Positions 1-9,649 of a DNA stretch of 64,000 bases are shown piece by piece. The stretch covers positions 1 through 64,000 of the forward strand of contig JAJCYT010000034.1 of assembly GCA_029262795.1 (NCBI GenBank), given 5' to 3'. Position numbers and translations under genes: made by a program. Every line of letters begins with the position of its first letter. The first letter of the stretch is position 1. Under the pieces are notes generated by a model. That model did not search any database. It had not been told where the DNA came from and saw only the letters and a program-made list of their open reading frames with translations. This DNA comes from Candidatus Fraserbacteria bacterium. GTDB taxonomy: Bacteria > Bipolaricaulota > Bipolaricaulia > RBG-16-55-9 > JAJCYT01.

Positions 1-22
1 TTCATTTGCTCAAATTGAAAAA

Positions 23-2200
23 CTATTCGCGCACGATGTCGGCGCGTGGGTGATACGAGAAGATCATGTTGTCGTGGAACAACGGGTCGAACTGATAGAA
101 CAATTGCGCCCCTGACCTTGGTGATTCAATGTTTGCAACGATAGATGTTTGAGGCTGCACTGGCCGACCGTGCATGTAGGTCTGATCCACCCACCAGGTG
201 CCATCGGGCGCTTTGAGTGTGCCGGTTTCTGGATTCAGGAACAGGAACGGTGCCCACACTGGTGTTGGCGGAATGAGATCGCCGCCTTCAGGGTTTGGAT
301 TTCTCAAGAACCCTGGGAAGTTCAACTCAGCAAAGTCGGTTTGATTTGGATGCTTGGTGATGGTTTCCGTTGGCATTTTGGCAATGCCGAAGGCTTCGGT
401 GTCCAGCCCCATTTTCACACCTTCCGTGCCATCGGTTTCTTTCATCGGTTCACCAGGAGGTAAGAATTCTGCCAAAGCCCCAGAGCCTTCACGAATCGGC
501 GCGGGTGGACTGAAGCGCCAGTGACCGCTCACATTTTTAAACACATAGCCCATCTGGGTTTGCCCAAATTGATCAAGGAAAGGCGTTAAGCCCATTTGAT
601 CTTCTTCTCGTGGGAACGTCCAGGCTTGTGGTGTGACGCCCAAATGTGGCGTATATCCCCAGCCGGTGCGCCATTGCATTTCGACCACTTTGGCGTGCCC
701 GTAGGTTGGTTTCGGATTGAACTTGTTAAAGCTGAATTTACCGTTGCCAAACACCTGGCGCATTTCATCCACCACCGGTTCACCAAAATCCACATTGCGA
801 TAATAATGAACATGATTGTCCAGGTTGATGACCTTTGCTTTAACTGTGCCACCTTGTTCAAAGTTGCGTATCACGCCGCCTTTGCCCTCGGTGCCAACTT
901 GTGCGTAAGGGGTTTCACCATAAATTTCGTTGTTGACATAGGCCAAAATTACATCGTAATCGCCAAATTCGCCTCGACCCAAGCCATCTTCTTCAGTCAG
1001 AATGTCCCAGGCTTCGTCGGGCAATTGACGCACGTCTGATCCCAGTCGCACCCACTCACGAAAGGTGCCGCGCGGTGCCACATCTGGATCGTACAACATG
1101 GCGACAATTTCATCGCCTGTGGCACCATCCAAAGCAGCTTTGGCCACGGTGTACATCTTCAAGTCTGGAGAGGCCGAGCCGATGTCGTCTATCGACATCA
1201 ATGCCGTGCGTTCCAGGAAGGAAGCTGCATGTGGTGTGCCTTCAGTGGTAAATTGCAGGAACTGTACCCGTGGAGGATGGGCCCCCCAACCCCACACATA
1301 AATGCCACGCATGCTGGAGGCGATAGGATATTTGATCGTGATTTCGCCCAGCGTTTCGTTGGGAATTTCGGTAAAGGTGCTGTCCAGGCCGTGCAAAATT
1401 TTCCCTGCCGCGTCATTGACCACGGTGGTGGGCGCAAGGTCTTCTTGAATTAAGGAATAGATGCGCCAGTGGATCACAAATTCATCCAATGGGTGCACTT
1501 CTTTGGGCAGCACAACCAGGAACGTATCGCCCAGGAAATCCTGTTGCAACCAAAGTTGGTTGACCGTAATTTCCCAGAGTTTGTGCTCCTGACCATCAAT
1601 GCTGCTGATGAAAGTTTCGCCAGTGTTCTGAAGTTTTTTTGTTTTGTACTGGCCATCTTCATGGTCGGGCATAAACGCGCCACGATTAAAGTTCAGCAAC
1701 TGAAAGCCGTCATACACACGACCTTGGGTGTTGCCCAGTTCGATGTCGACGATTTCCTGGGCATCACTCAGATCCCTCAAGCTTTCAGCGCCCGCTTCAC
1801 GCGCTTTGGAGCGCAGGCGAGCCAAGGCCAATTCCAGATCCTGATGTGGATCGCGGGTGCTGGTAATGGCATGGCCAGTGAGGCTGCGGGCTTGAGTCAG
1901 TGGCGTTAATTGTTTTTCAGTTTCGTGCAGATTGGCGACCATGTGGCCATTTTCCTCAATCACCGGATTGGTGTTGGGCAGACGCACGATTTCTTGTCGT
2001 TGCACACTCATCACCGGATCGACAATGTCATGGCAGGCCAGTTCATAATCGGATAGGCCAGCCGTTAAGGTTTTATAGTCACTAAAGGTTTGACCCAATG
2101 CTGTGGGGGCGGTTTGACCCAATCCTAAAGCGCTGAGAGAAAGACCGGCTGTACCGGCACCCAGCGCCTTCAAAAAGTTTCTGCGGTTTAAATGTTTCAT
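23..2200 (-). CDS. Tat-exported protein of unknown function, partner of the multicopper oxidase
   Basis: 725 residues. The N-terminus is a clear twin-arginine signal (NRRNFLKALGAGTAGLSLSALG), so the protein is probably exported folded, which often means a bound cofactor. I do not recognise a family in the mature part; it is rich in aromatic residues and has scattered His-containing patches (NHVHYY, SGHWRF, HPPRVQF). The ATG follows AGGAGG, and the stop codon of the upstream multicopper oxidase (TAG) overlaps that Shine-Dalgarno, with only 13 bases between the genes, so the two are almost certainly co-transcribed and may be translationally coupled. I infer a periplasmic partner, substrate handler or electron acceptor for the oxidase. 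Confident it is a gene; function unknown. Confidence 0.85.
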   Translation of the reverse strand: MKHLNRRNFLKALGAGTAGLSLSALGLGQTAPTALGQTFSDYKTLTAGLSDYELACHDIVDPVMSVQRQEIVRLPNTNPVIEENGHMVANLHETEKQLTPLTQARSLTGHAITSTRDPHQDLELALARLRSKAREAGAESLRDLSDAQEIVDIELGNTQGRVYDGFQLLNFNRGAFMPDHEDGQYKTKKLQNTGETFISSIDGQEHKLWEITVNQLWLQQDFLGDTFLVVLPKEVHPLDEFVIHWRIYSLIQEDLAPTTVVNDAAGKILHGLDSTFTEIPNETLGEITIKYPIASSMRGIYVWGWGAHPPRVQFLQFTTEGTPHAASFLERTALMSIDDIGSASPDLKMYTVAKAALDGATGDEIVAMLYDPDVAPRGTFREWVRLGSDVRQLPDEAWDILTEEDGLGRGEFGDYDVILAYVNNEIYGETPYAQVGTEGKGGVIRNFEQGGTVKAKVINLDNHVHYYRNVDFGEPVVDEMRQVFGNGKFSFNKFNPKPTYGHAKVVEMQWRTGWGYTPHLGVTPQAWTFPREEDQMGLTPFLDQFGQTQMGYVFKNVSGHWRFSPPAPIREGSGALAEFLPPGEPMKETDGTEGVKMGLDTEAFGIAKMPTETITKHPNQTDFAELNFPGFLRNPNPEGGDLIPPTPVWAPFLFLNPETGTLKAPDGTWWVDQTYMHGRPVQPQTSIVANIESPRSGAQLFYQFDPLFHDNMIFSYHPRADIVRE

Positions 2201-2213
2201 TTCGCGTTGCCTC

Positions 2214-5200
2214 CTATGGCATTGGCATGTCTAGCACATGGCCATAGTGAACGTTCATCATCTTGGTGATGCGGTCACTGTCGTAGGTTTCGTTGGACAA
2301 AGTCATTGCTGCTGAAACGGTAAAAGTGCGATCTGACAACGGCATGAAGTCCACTTCTTCGTTAGGGGAGAACAAACGCATCATGCCCCACTGGCCTGCT
2401 TTTTCGTAGGGCAGGCGGTGATTGCCCCACTGATAATCGCCTGAGAGATGCTGTGGTCCGCCCGTGCTCATGAGCTCGATGTTGAGCACGCCCGTTGGTG
2501 GAATGTAACGCGAACTGACCACGTCTGAGCCTGCAATTTGCGGTGTGAGCATCCATTCATGCCCCTCCACAAAGAACACTTGGGGCTGTTCGCTGTAAGC
2601 GTTGACCACACGGAAACGAATGGGATCGCCCGTAAACGAATCAAACAAGTGGGTTTCTGGGTCACCGTATGCCTGGCTGTTAAAGATGGCGCTGGCCTGT
2701 AATGCGGCATTGCTGCCCATCAATGGGTCCTGATCGCGGATTACATTGAACTGCTCCAGGCGCAAACTCAATGGTGCAGAACGGTAATTGACGCCAACCA
2801 AACGGTTGACTTCTTCATCGTATGGCATGAGGAACAAGCCAATGTCCGGATCGTTGTCCTGCATCACGGTCACAAATTCGCGGAAGTCCGGTATGTTCGG
2901 ATTTTCGATCATGGCTTCCACGCCACTGCGCAGTTCGCCACCTGTTGTCGGATCGACATACGTGGAGCCCTCAGGTTCGATAATCACAGCGCCGTACAAG
3001 CCTTCACGGGCGTTGCGGAACACGTTGCCGAAGTCGCGCATCAACACGGTGCCCAGTTCTTTCTCGGTGTAATAGCGATAGGTCATGCTTTCACCAGGTT
3101 GTACTGTCTGATCTGGATTGAAGCCCAAAGTGATGCCCAATGAGCCTTGCGGATCAAAGGTGGGCGCATCCAGATTAATAGAGGCTGGCTGGTTGCTCAT
3201 GCGATTGGTCAGCGTAATGCTGAGGCAGTCACCAGCATTGGCGCGAAGCACCAAGGGTTCGGGTCGTTTGCTGCCAGCGAGCACTGCGTCCATGTCTTCA
3301 TCCAACACATACATGCGGCCTGTGGGAATCATCAAGGCGGCTTCTTCATTGAACATCAGTTCTATGTCGATGGCCGACACGTTATAAGATTTAATGGGGG
3401 CTGTTCTAGGGCAAGGGTTTCCCGATGACGTTGCTTTGGGCGGTGCTTCACCCGTAAATCTTAGCGATGGGAAACCACCCCCAGGTGAAGGCAAATGCCC
3501 TGGTAGTGTTTGCAAATCTCTTTGAAAAGTGTCATAAACACGGAAAATACCCCAACTGCCCTCACGGAAATGACGCTCTGCGCCGTTGTAATACATATAA
3601 TCTCCAGGGCTTTGCGATTCACCGCCTGCAGCCACAATATGGGCATTAAAACGTTCTGAAATCCCCACCCCAAAATGAGACATTGGCGGTGAGTTTCCTA
3701 CAAAACGTTCTTGCCTGAACGTATGCCCCGTGATGTGGAACGGATGAATTTCTTCCGTTGCTGAAGTCAGCAAGCGCAAAATTATCGGATCCCCCGCATA
3801 TGCCCGCAACAGTGGCGTATGCGGGTCGCCATGCATCACACTGCTGAATGCAAGCTCTGGTGGCCCTTGACCACGTGCAGTGTCTGCCCGCAATGGTTCT
3901 GCCCGGAGATTAAATGAACTTCCTGTATACGTGTTGCCATCATTCATAAACAAAACAAACTCACGGAAACTGCCTTCCAAATCCGGTAACACTTCGCGGT
4001 TTAGATCCACATGAATGTCGGCCATTGGTCCACTTCGGATTTCTTCACCCGTGACTGGATGGTGATAGGTTGAGCCTGTGGGTTCAGCAATGATGGCTCC
4101 AAACAGCCCATGCCCCCAGCGGATGGCGGCGTCCACATGGTCGTGGTAATAAATGGCGCCATTTTGTCGGGCCACAAACCAGCGGTAGCGAACAAACTCA
4201 ACACTGACCAGTTCGCCTTGTTCATGGTTGTTTTTCAACGGTTGTTCCAACAAAAGCTCATTTCCCTGGATATCGGCGATGATGGCGGTTTCAAATCGAT
4301 CTGTGTCCTGATCGATCCCAATCGCCACGGTGGACCCAACATGGAAGCTGGACGTATCGTCCAGCCGAATACGATTGCTGCCTTTGGTAACCCGTTCCCG
4401 AATTTTAAAACTCATACCAGGGTCAATGAACGGGCGTGGGGACTGTTCATACTGGGCCCCCGTGATGACCCCATCTGAAGCCTGAGTGTCGAACTGCACA
4501 AAATGGATGTGGATGTTGGTTTTGCTCAACTCGGCAGGATCGCCAGTGACTTCAAGCTCATTGACCAAAATCACATCGACACAATCACCCTGGTTGGCGC
4601 GAATGGCTAATGGCACTTTGAACTCTGGATTCGATCGGGCCAGCGCTTCATTTTCCTTGAGCACAAAAATCATGCCGTCTGGATCGGTGATGTCGCTGGT
4701 CACTGGAATTTCAGTTTGTATCGCGTGAATCTTAAACGTTCGCCGTGGTGCACCTTCAGGGCACAGGCTGTATTTGCCGTTGGTGCCTGGAGGAGAAGGT
4801 TCGCCGCGTTCATGGTTCAACGGTTCCAGGAATGGCGCGGGGCCATTGTGTGGCGCAAACGGCGGACGTTGTCCCAGGTGCGGCCTCAGGAACGGATAAG
4901 CCAATTTCCCTGTGGCTGGATCGAACTTGAGCGCTGGACGTTGCCCAGGGGTTTCAGATTCGAAATTTGGCCAAGTTAAGCTGGTTTCAGGTTCGTTGAG
5001 ATAAAGGTTGCCGTTTTTTGCCCAGTTGAACACAGCGGCATCCATCACATGATTGGGCGTGCCCTGTGCAGGCAATTGAGATTCTACGATCATTGACAAT
5101 GTGTCTTCGGTCACTTCAGTGGTGCCGCTGGCATATTCGACCGTGGTACCCAGCAGGTCTTCAGAGGTAACAGCAAGCTGCATTCTGTTTTCACGATCGG

Positions 5201-6797
5201 GCAATTCTGCCAATTGCTGCAATGGGTCCAAGGATTCTGTGTCTGTCTGCAGCGTGTTGTACACACGCCAGAAATGCCACATCCCTGAAATATAATGCGA
5301 GGCCACGTGGCAATGGAACAGGAAATCACCTGCGCCTTGTTGGCAAGCGCCACTGCCGCAAGGAATTTCCAGTTCATACGTTTCAGATGGCCCGATGGTC
5401 TGGGCATCATTACCGGAACTTGGCATGCGGCTGTTGAATATCTTTTTGATACCCGCATCAATCGGCGTGTAATCGGGGTCCGTGTCTTTACCCACATCCT
5501 GCTGACGCTGCCATTGGTCGCCGCCACCGTGCAAATGGGGCACATGGAACGTTTCGCTGCCGCCATGAATCAAGCGAAATTTGGCAGGGTCACCCAAATA
5601 AGATTGTGGTATTGGCGTGGCAGGTTCACCAAAGGCGTAGGTGCCATAGGCTTGAGATTCGTCACCAAAGCCGACCACCTCTTCTTGTTCATTGAGGCGT
5701 CGCCAGAACGATTCACTGCGGTAATTGATACCGCGACCGTTTGGTTTGTAAGACTGTGTGATGGGGTCAATGCTTGGATTGGGCGTGCCGTCTTTGTCCA
5801 CGGTCAGGAAGCGAGCGTTGCCAACTTCGTGGTAGAACATGGCAAATTCACGAAAATCCGAACTGCCATCGCCTGGAGAAATAATGGCATCCCAAGCGTT
5901 GCGGCAAGTTAAATCTCTTAATGGATTGCGTCCGCCCTGCCTTGGGTTTGCAAGTTCACCACACAACGGCTGGCCTGTTCGTTGGTCAAAGTAGGTAGAA
6001 CCTACAGGCTCTACAATCAATGCGCCAAACAATCCATGGCTGACCTGAAAGCGTGATTTCGGGCCGTGTGAATGAACATAATGCGTGTTTTCGCTGTAGT
6101 AATCCGGTTCAACATACCATTCATAATCTACACTTTCGCGAGGCAGAGCCATTGACATTGGATTGGATGAAAGCGCAGGTTCGCCAGTAGACGTCAGGAT
6201 AAAATTCGCACCGTGCACATGGAAGCTGGTTGGTTCACTCAATTCATTTCTCAAACGCACACGAACACAATCGCCAATGTTGGCACGAATCGTGAGTGGT
6301 TGAATGGGGTCGGCACCCAAGCCCAGGCTCAAGCCAAAAGCAGCCGTTTCGTCGTCAGCCAGAGCTTCCTGTGCTCGAATGGCTGGGATTTCGCTCTGGA
6401 GCGCGTACATGTAGGCATGAGGATCACGATCTCCCCAACGGTTCAGGACCATTTCCACTTCAATGGTTACCACATCATAAAATTTAACAGGTGCGTTTTC
6501 AGGGCAAGATTGCGCTTGACTGGTGGCTTGCGTGTGCTCTTCGAAGTTACCACGAATGGTTGGGCCTTCACCCGCTTCGTGTCCTTCAATTTCAAACCCT
6601 AATGTTTTTTCAATTTGCTCGCGAAGTTTTTCTTCAAGCGGAGAGTTTTCATGGCCCTGGTCTTCGTTGCTGTGTTGATGAGAATGATGATCATGGATAG
6701 CTGTTTCAGTCGGAATATGACGATTTGAAGCATCGGCACCAGTCAATAAACTGGTCACCAAAATAGAAATAAGAATGAGAAATTTGTTAACACTCAA
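2214..6797 (-). CDS. giant triplicated multicopper oxidase
   Basis: 1527 residues with a Sec-type signal peptide and then a His-rich stretch (HDHHSHQHSN). Three repeated cupredoxin modules (about residues 95-520, 690-1110, 1125-1527) each end a domain with a GSTY..P.TG type linker. Module 1 has a full laccase-type set: HVHG, HSHGP, HVPHLHGGG and HCHVASHYISGM, giving type 1 and trinuclear copper ligands. Module 2 keeps HIHF, HDH and HPFHITGH but has no HCH. Module 3 has lost the histidine motifs. Ceruloplasmin-like and MnxG-like oxidases share such multi-domain layouts; the substrate (metal ion, phenol or other) cannot be read from sequence. The start is TTG behind AGGGGG. It is first in an operon with the Tat protein. 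Confidence 0.9.
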   Translation of the reverse strand: MSVNKFLILISILVTSLLTGADASNRHIPTETAIHDHHSHQHSNEDQGHENSPLEEKLREQIEKTLGFEIEGHEAGEGPTIRGNFEEHTQATSQAQSCPENAPVKFYDVVTIEVEMVLNRWGDRDPHAYMYALQSEIPAIRAQEALADDETAAFGLSLGLGADPIQPLTIRANIGDCVRVRLRNELSEPTSFHVHGANFILTSTGEPALSSNPMSMALPRESVDYEWYVEPDYYSENTHYVHSHGPKSRFQVSHGLFGALIVEPVGSTYFDQRTGQPLCGELANPRQGGRNPLRDLTCRNAWDAIISPGDGSSDFREFAMFYHEVGNARFLTVDKDGTPNPSIDPITQSYKPNGRGINYRSESFWRRLNEQEEVVGFGDESQAYGTYAFGEPATPIPQSYLGDPAKFRLIHGGSETFHVPHLHGGGDQWQRQQDVGKDTDPDYTPIDAGIKKIFNSRMPSSGNDAQTIGPSETYELEIPCGSGACQQGAGDFLFHCHVASHYISGMWHFWRVYNTLQTDTESLDPLQQLAELPDRENRMQLAVTSEDLLGTTVEYASGTTEVTEDTLSMIVESQLPAQGTPNHVMDAAVFNWAKNGNLYLNEPETSLTWPNFESETPGQRPALKFDPATGKLAYPFLRPHLGQRPPFAPHNGPAPFLEPLNHERGEPSPPGTNGKYSLCPEGAPRRTFKIHAIQTEIPVTSDITDPDGMIFVLKENEALARSNPEFKVPLAIRANQGDCVDVILVNELEVTGDPAELSKTNIHIHFVQFDTQASDGVITGAQYEQSPRPFIDPGMSFKIRERVTKGSNRIRLDDTSSFHVGSTVAIGIDQDTDRFETAIIADIQGNELLLEQPLKNNHEQGELVSVEFVRYRWFVARQNGAIYYHDHVDAAIRWGHGLFGAIIAEPTGSTYHHPVTGEEIRSGPMADIHVDLNREVLPDLEGSFREFVLFMNDGNTYTGSSFNLRAEPLRADTARGQGPPELAFSSVMHGDPHTPLLRAYAGDPIILRLLTSATEEIHPFHITGHTFRQERFVGNSPPMSHFGVGISERFNAHIVAAGGESQSPGDYMYYNGAERHFREGSWGIFRVYDTFQRDLQTLPGHLPSPGGGFPSLRFTGEAPPKATSSGNPCPRTAPIKSYNVSAIDIELMFNEEAALMIPTGRMYVLDEDMDAVLAGSKRPEPLVLRANAGDCLSITLTNRMSNQPASINLDAPTFDPQGSLGITLGFNPDQTVQPGESMTYRYYTEKELGTVLMRDFGNVFRNAREGLYGAVIIEPEGSTYVDPTTGGELRSGVEAMIENPNIPDFREFVTVMQDNDPDIGLFLMPYDEEVNRLVGVNYRSAPLSLRLEQFNVIRDQDPLMGSNAALQASAIFNSQAYGDPETHLFDSFTGDPIRFRVVNAYSEQPQVFFVEGHEWMLTPQIAGSDVVSSRYIPPTGVLNIELMSTGGPQHLSGDYQWGNHRLPYEKAGQWGMMRLFSPNEEVDFMPLSDRTFTVSAAMTLSNETYDSDRITKMMNVHYGHVLDMPMP

Positions 6798-7330
6798 CGC
6801 TAAAAACCCCCTGGTATTGTTGTGAAACGTTTTCCTAATGTCGGTATTTAATTAAAAAGCTAAAGAGAAATAAAAGTAATGATTGGGTGGAAGTATCTCC
6901 CCCTGTCCAAGTATAGATTTCTTTGAGACTTGGCTTACACTCACATGACTAGATTTATACTTTATTGACGTCAGTTGTGAGTGATACCCGTAACTCATCC
7001 CTGAAAACTTTGAGCTATGGGGTATTCATCAACATTAACTTAGTCTGTATATTATTACAAATATTAAAGCTTGGATGTTGTGTTCTGATAAACAATTTTG
7101 GATATTTTGAATATTGACAAACGATGAAATGTTTTGCTTGCAGAGAAACGTTTTTATAAATGCATTTGCCATAAAATCAGTTATTGATTTGAATAGGGAT
7201 TGCTTGCTAGTATGGTTTTATAAGAGAAATTTGTTAAACTATCAATGCCAAGTGCTTTGCTAATCATCAGGGATTTTCAAAAGGCACTTGAAAAATCTCG
7301 AAAGTCGTTAGGGTTTTAGGGGAGTTCTAT
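6798..7330. promoter_or_regulatory. divergent intergenic region, oxidase / BTAD regulator
   Basis: 533 AT-rich bases between the divergent multicopper oxidase and the 264-residue regulator. It must hold promoters for both. I see no credible ORF with a Shine-Dalgarno, and no promoter pair convincing enough to place. Its length and its position beside a regulator make it a likely operator region (inference). Confidence 0.45.
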
Positions 7331-8125
7331 TTGTCATTTTCACAGATGTCTCCGGTGGCGTATTCTGTTAATCAACGCGCTTGTTTAGAAATTCATTTGA
7401 TGGGCGAAGTGCGTGTGTTTGCTGCTGGTGAGCCGGTTCATTTCCATACACAAAAAGCCTGCTGTATATTTTGTTGTTTGGTTGCCCATGCGCAACGCGC
7501 TCACTCACGCAGTGGGCTTGCCAATATGTGTTGGGGACATTTGGACGAGAAAAAAGCCAGGGACAATCTCAACACTGCCATTTCATCGTTGCGCCGATCT
7601 TTAAAAAGCTGTGATGAAAACAGCGATTTGGTCATGGCCAACCGCCAATTGATTCAATTTAACACCCAAAGTGATTATTGGTTGGATGTGGATGCCTTTG
7701 AACAATTGATCCAACAGGCGCGAGAGCAGAAAGATTGTGATGCCTATGCCAAGGCAATGGCCTTGTGGCAGGGTGATTTCATGCAGGATTTTAACAAGGA
7801 CTGGTGCGAGGCCATCCGCTCTCGATTGCGTTCGTTGATGTTGGAAGCCTGTGATGCCTTAATCAAATCTTCCCAGGATCAACAACATCTTGAACAAGCC
7901 ATCAGTTGGGCACATCAAATTTTGCAAAGTGTGCCAGAGCGAGAGCAAACCCACTATCAATTGATGGAGCTTTATGCCAATATGGGCGATCAAAAAGCTG
8001 CACTTAACCAGTTTGACCGCTGCATAAACGCACTTTCTGAAATTGGTGTGCAACCTCACCGCCAAACCCGTTCGTTGTATCATAAAATTCGCCAGGGCGA
8101 GTTGCCTTTTCTCCCTATCGAATAA
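7331..8125 (+). CDS. BTAD-domain transcriptional regulator (SARP/DnrI-like)
   Basis: 264 residues. About residues 18-115 read as an OmpR-type winged helix (LEIHLMGEVRVF ... ARDNLNTAISSLRRSL). About 120-260 form a bacterial transcriptional activator domain of TPR-like helices (DAFEQLIQQA, DFNKDWCEAIRSRL, EREQTHYQLMELYANMGDQKAALNQFDRC). It starts at TTG behind GGGGAG. It lies divergent from the multicopper oxidase operon, which it may control (inference from position). It lacks the ATPase and long TPR array of the larger relative at 42.6-46.7 kb. It is the first of three BTAD-type proteins in the window. Confidence 0.85.
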   Translation: MSFSQMSPVAYSVNQRACLEIHLMGEVRVFAAGEPVHFHTQKACCIFCCLVAHAQRAHSRSGLANMCWGHLDEKKARDNLNTAISSLRRSLKSCDENSDLVMANRQLIQFNTQSDYWLDVDAFEQLIQQAREQKDCDAYAKAMALWQGDFMQDFNKDWCEAIRSRLRSLMLEACDALIKSSQDQQHLEQAISWAHQILQSVPEREQTHYQLMELYANMGDQKAALNQFDRCINALSEIGVQPHRQTRSLYHKIRQGELPFLPIE

Positions 8126-8424
8126 TTTGAAAAAGCACTTTTGACATTGGTTTTCAAGAAAAATTCTGTCATTCTAACGCTTCAACCAACGGACATCACC
8201 ATCAGCTAGTGTCATCTTTTCTATGGCTAAAATAAAAAACTTTACAATTGTTGTTTATCTGGTGAGATTTTCAATCAAGCGCGCATTGAAAGCGGCAAAA
8301 TCCAACGATATACTGACGTTTCGTCCGTCATTTTTTGAATTTTTCAACCTTTTAGGGCGATTGGATAGACAAATTGTGAAACAAAAAACAAACAAAAGAC
8401 GAATGAATGATACTAGGAGGCAGC
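8126..8424. other. intergenic region upstream of gap
   Basis: About 300 bases. It contains a short GACG/CGTC stem followed by TTTTTT near 8316-8335 that could terminate the regulator transcript, and a TTGACA at 8141 without a good -10 partner. No small ORF is supported. Confidence 0.3.
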
Positions 8425-9423
8425 ATGAAGCGGGTTGCAATTAATGGATTTGGTCGTATTGGACGTGCGTGTTTGCGCATTGCAGAAGAACGAGGGTCTT
8501 TGGAAGTTGTCGCTATCAACGATATCCAGCTTGATCCAGATTTGGCCGCCTACCTGTTTGCCCACGATTCTGTGTATCGACGGTTTTCCAAACCCGTCAG
8601 TCACGATGATAAGGGCATTAGTGTGGGGGGCCGCCATGTTCAATTGTTGTCCGAGCGCGATCCTTCGGCGTTACCTTGGGGCGATTTGAATGTGGACATT
8701 GTGATTGAATCCACCGGCGTGTTTCGCACAGCCGAAGCCGCTGGTCAACACGTGAGTGCCGGTGCCAAAAAGACCATCATCAGCGCCCCAGCCAAAGGCG
8801 GCGGCGTACCCATGTTTGTGGTGGGGGTCAACCACGAAGACTACAACGCAGGCGAGCAACACGTTATCTCAGCAGCATCTTGTACCACCAATTGCCTTGC
8901 GCCGATGGCTTATATTTTGAACCAGGAATTTGGTTTGGAAAAAGGTTTGATGAATACCGTCCACGCCTACACCGCCGGCCAGAGTTTGGTTGACGGACCC
9001 AAACCCGCCGACTGGGCTCGTGGTCGCGCTGCCGCACAAAACATTGTGCCCACCACCACAGGGGCAGCCTCTGCTGTGGGACAGGTCTTGCCCGAATTAG
9101 ATGGCAAGCTGGATGGTATGGCCCTTCGCGTGCCCACGCCCACCGGCTCGGTGGTCGACTTAACCGCCATTCTCAGCAAAGATGTGACCGTGGATCAAAT
9201 CAACGATGCCTTTCGCAAGTACGCAGCAGGGTCCATGAAAGGTGTGCTTGCTGTGAGTGAAGTACCTATGGTGTCTTCCGACTGCGTGGGTGACAACCAT
9301 TCTTCGATTATTGATCTGAAATCCACCAGCGTCATGGGCGGCAACTTTGTTAAAGTGCTGTCCTTCTACGACAACGAATGGGGCTACACCAACCGCCTCA
9401 TCGACTTGGCTGAGATTGCTTAA
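8425..9423 (+). CDS. gap: type I glyceraldehyde-3-phosphate dehydrogenase
   Basis: 332 residues, standard length. Catalyses oxidative phosphorylation of glyceraldehyde-3-phosphate in glycolysis/gluconeogenesis, in the cytoplasm. NAD-binding start MKRVAINGFGRIGR with an Asp after the second strand (AINDIQ), as in NAD-specific enzymes. The catalytic Cys lies in SCTTNC; the C-terminus has SFYDNEWGYTNRLIDL. The ORF track begins 18 bases upstream, but AGGAGG sits just before the ATG at 8425, which gives the canonical N-terminus. It stands alone; no other glycolytic gene is adjacent. Confidence 0.97.
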   Translation: MKRVAINGFGRIGRACLRIAEERGSLEVVAINDIQLDPDLAAYLFAHDSVYRRFSKPVSHDDKGISVGGRHVQLLSERDPSALPWGDLNVDIVIESTGVFRTAEAAGQHVSAGAKKTIISAPAKGGGVPMFVVGVNHEDYNAGEQHVISAASCTTNCLAPMAYILNQEFGLEKGLMNTVHAYTAGQSLVDGPKPADWARGRAAAQNIVPTTTGAASAVGQVLPELDGKLDGMALRVPTPTGSVVDLTAILSKDVTVDQINDAFRKYAAGSMKGVLAVSEVPMVSSDCVGDNHSSIIDLKSTSVMGGNFVKVLSFYDNEWGYTNRLIDLAEIA

Positions 9424-9465
9424 TGAATTAAAAGAAATTAGGGACAAAAGGGGATTTTGGATTTT

Positions 9466-9516
9466 TATAATTTAAGATTTCAAATCCCCCAACCCCCTTT
9501 GCTAAAGGGGGCTACG
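9466..9516 (+). repeat. solitary half of the CCCCCAACCCCC repeat
   Basis: TTTCAAATCCCCCAACCCCCTTTGCTAAAGGGGGCTACGATT. The core CCCCCTTT-GCT-AAAGGGGG forms an 8-bp stem. The sequence is nearly identical to the left arms of the paired elements at 24.6 kb and 28.5 kb. It lies directly downstream of gap and may act as its terminator. No matching right arm was found nearby. Confidence 0.75.
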
Positions 9517-9649
9517 ATTAAACTACGGATGTCAGTTCTGAAATAGAACGTTGGTTCTTTGCGGCAGTGAATTAATTTTTCTCAAAATGCCACCCCTGAT
9601 AGTCTTTTACTTAATTGCAGGTTGCTGAACAAATTTAAAGAGGTGAAAT

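Noticed and set aside
5295-5912. 205-codon plus-strand ORF antisense to the multicopper oxidase
   Set aside because: It lies opposite copper-ligand motifs and has no start signals; a shadow of biased codon use.
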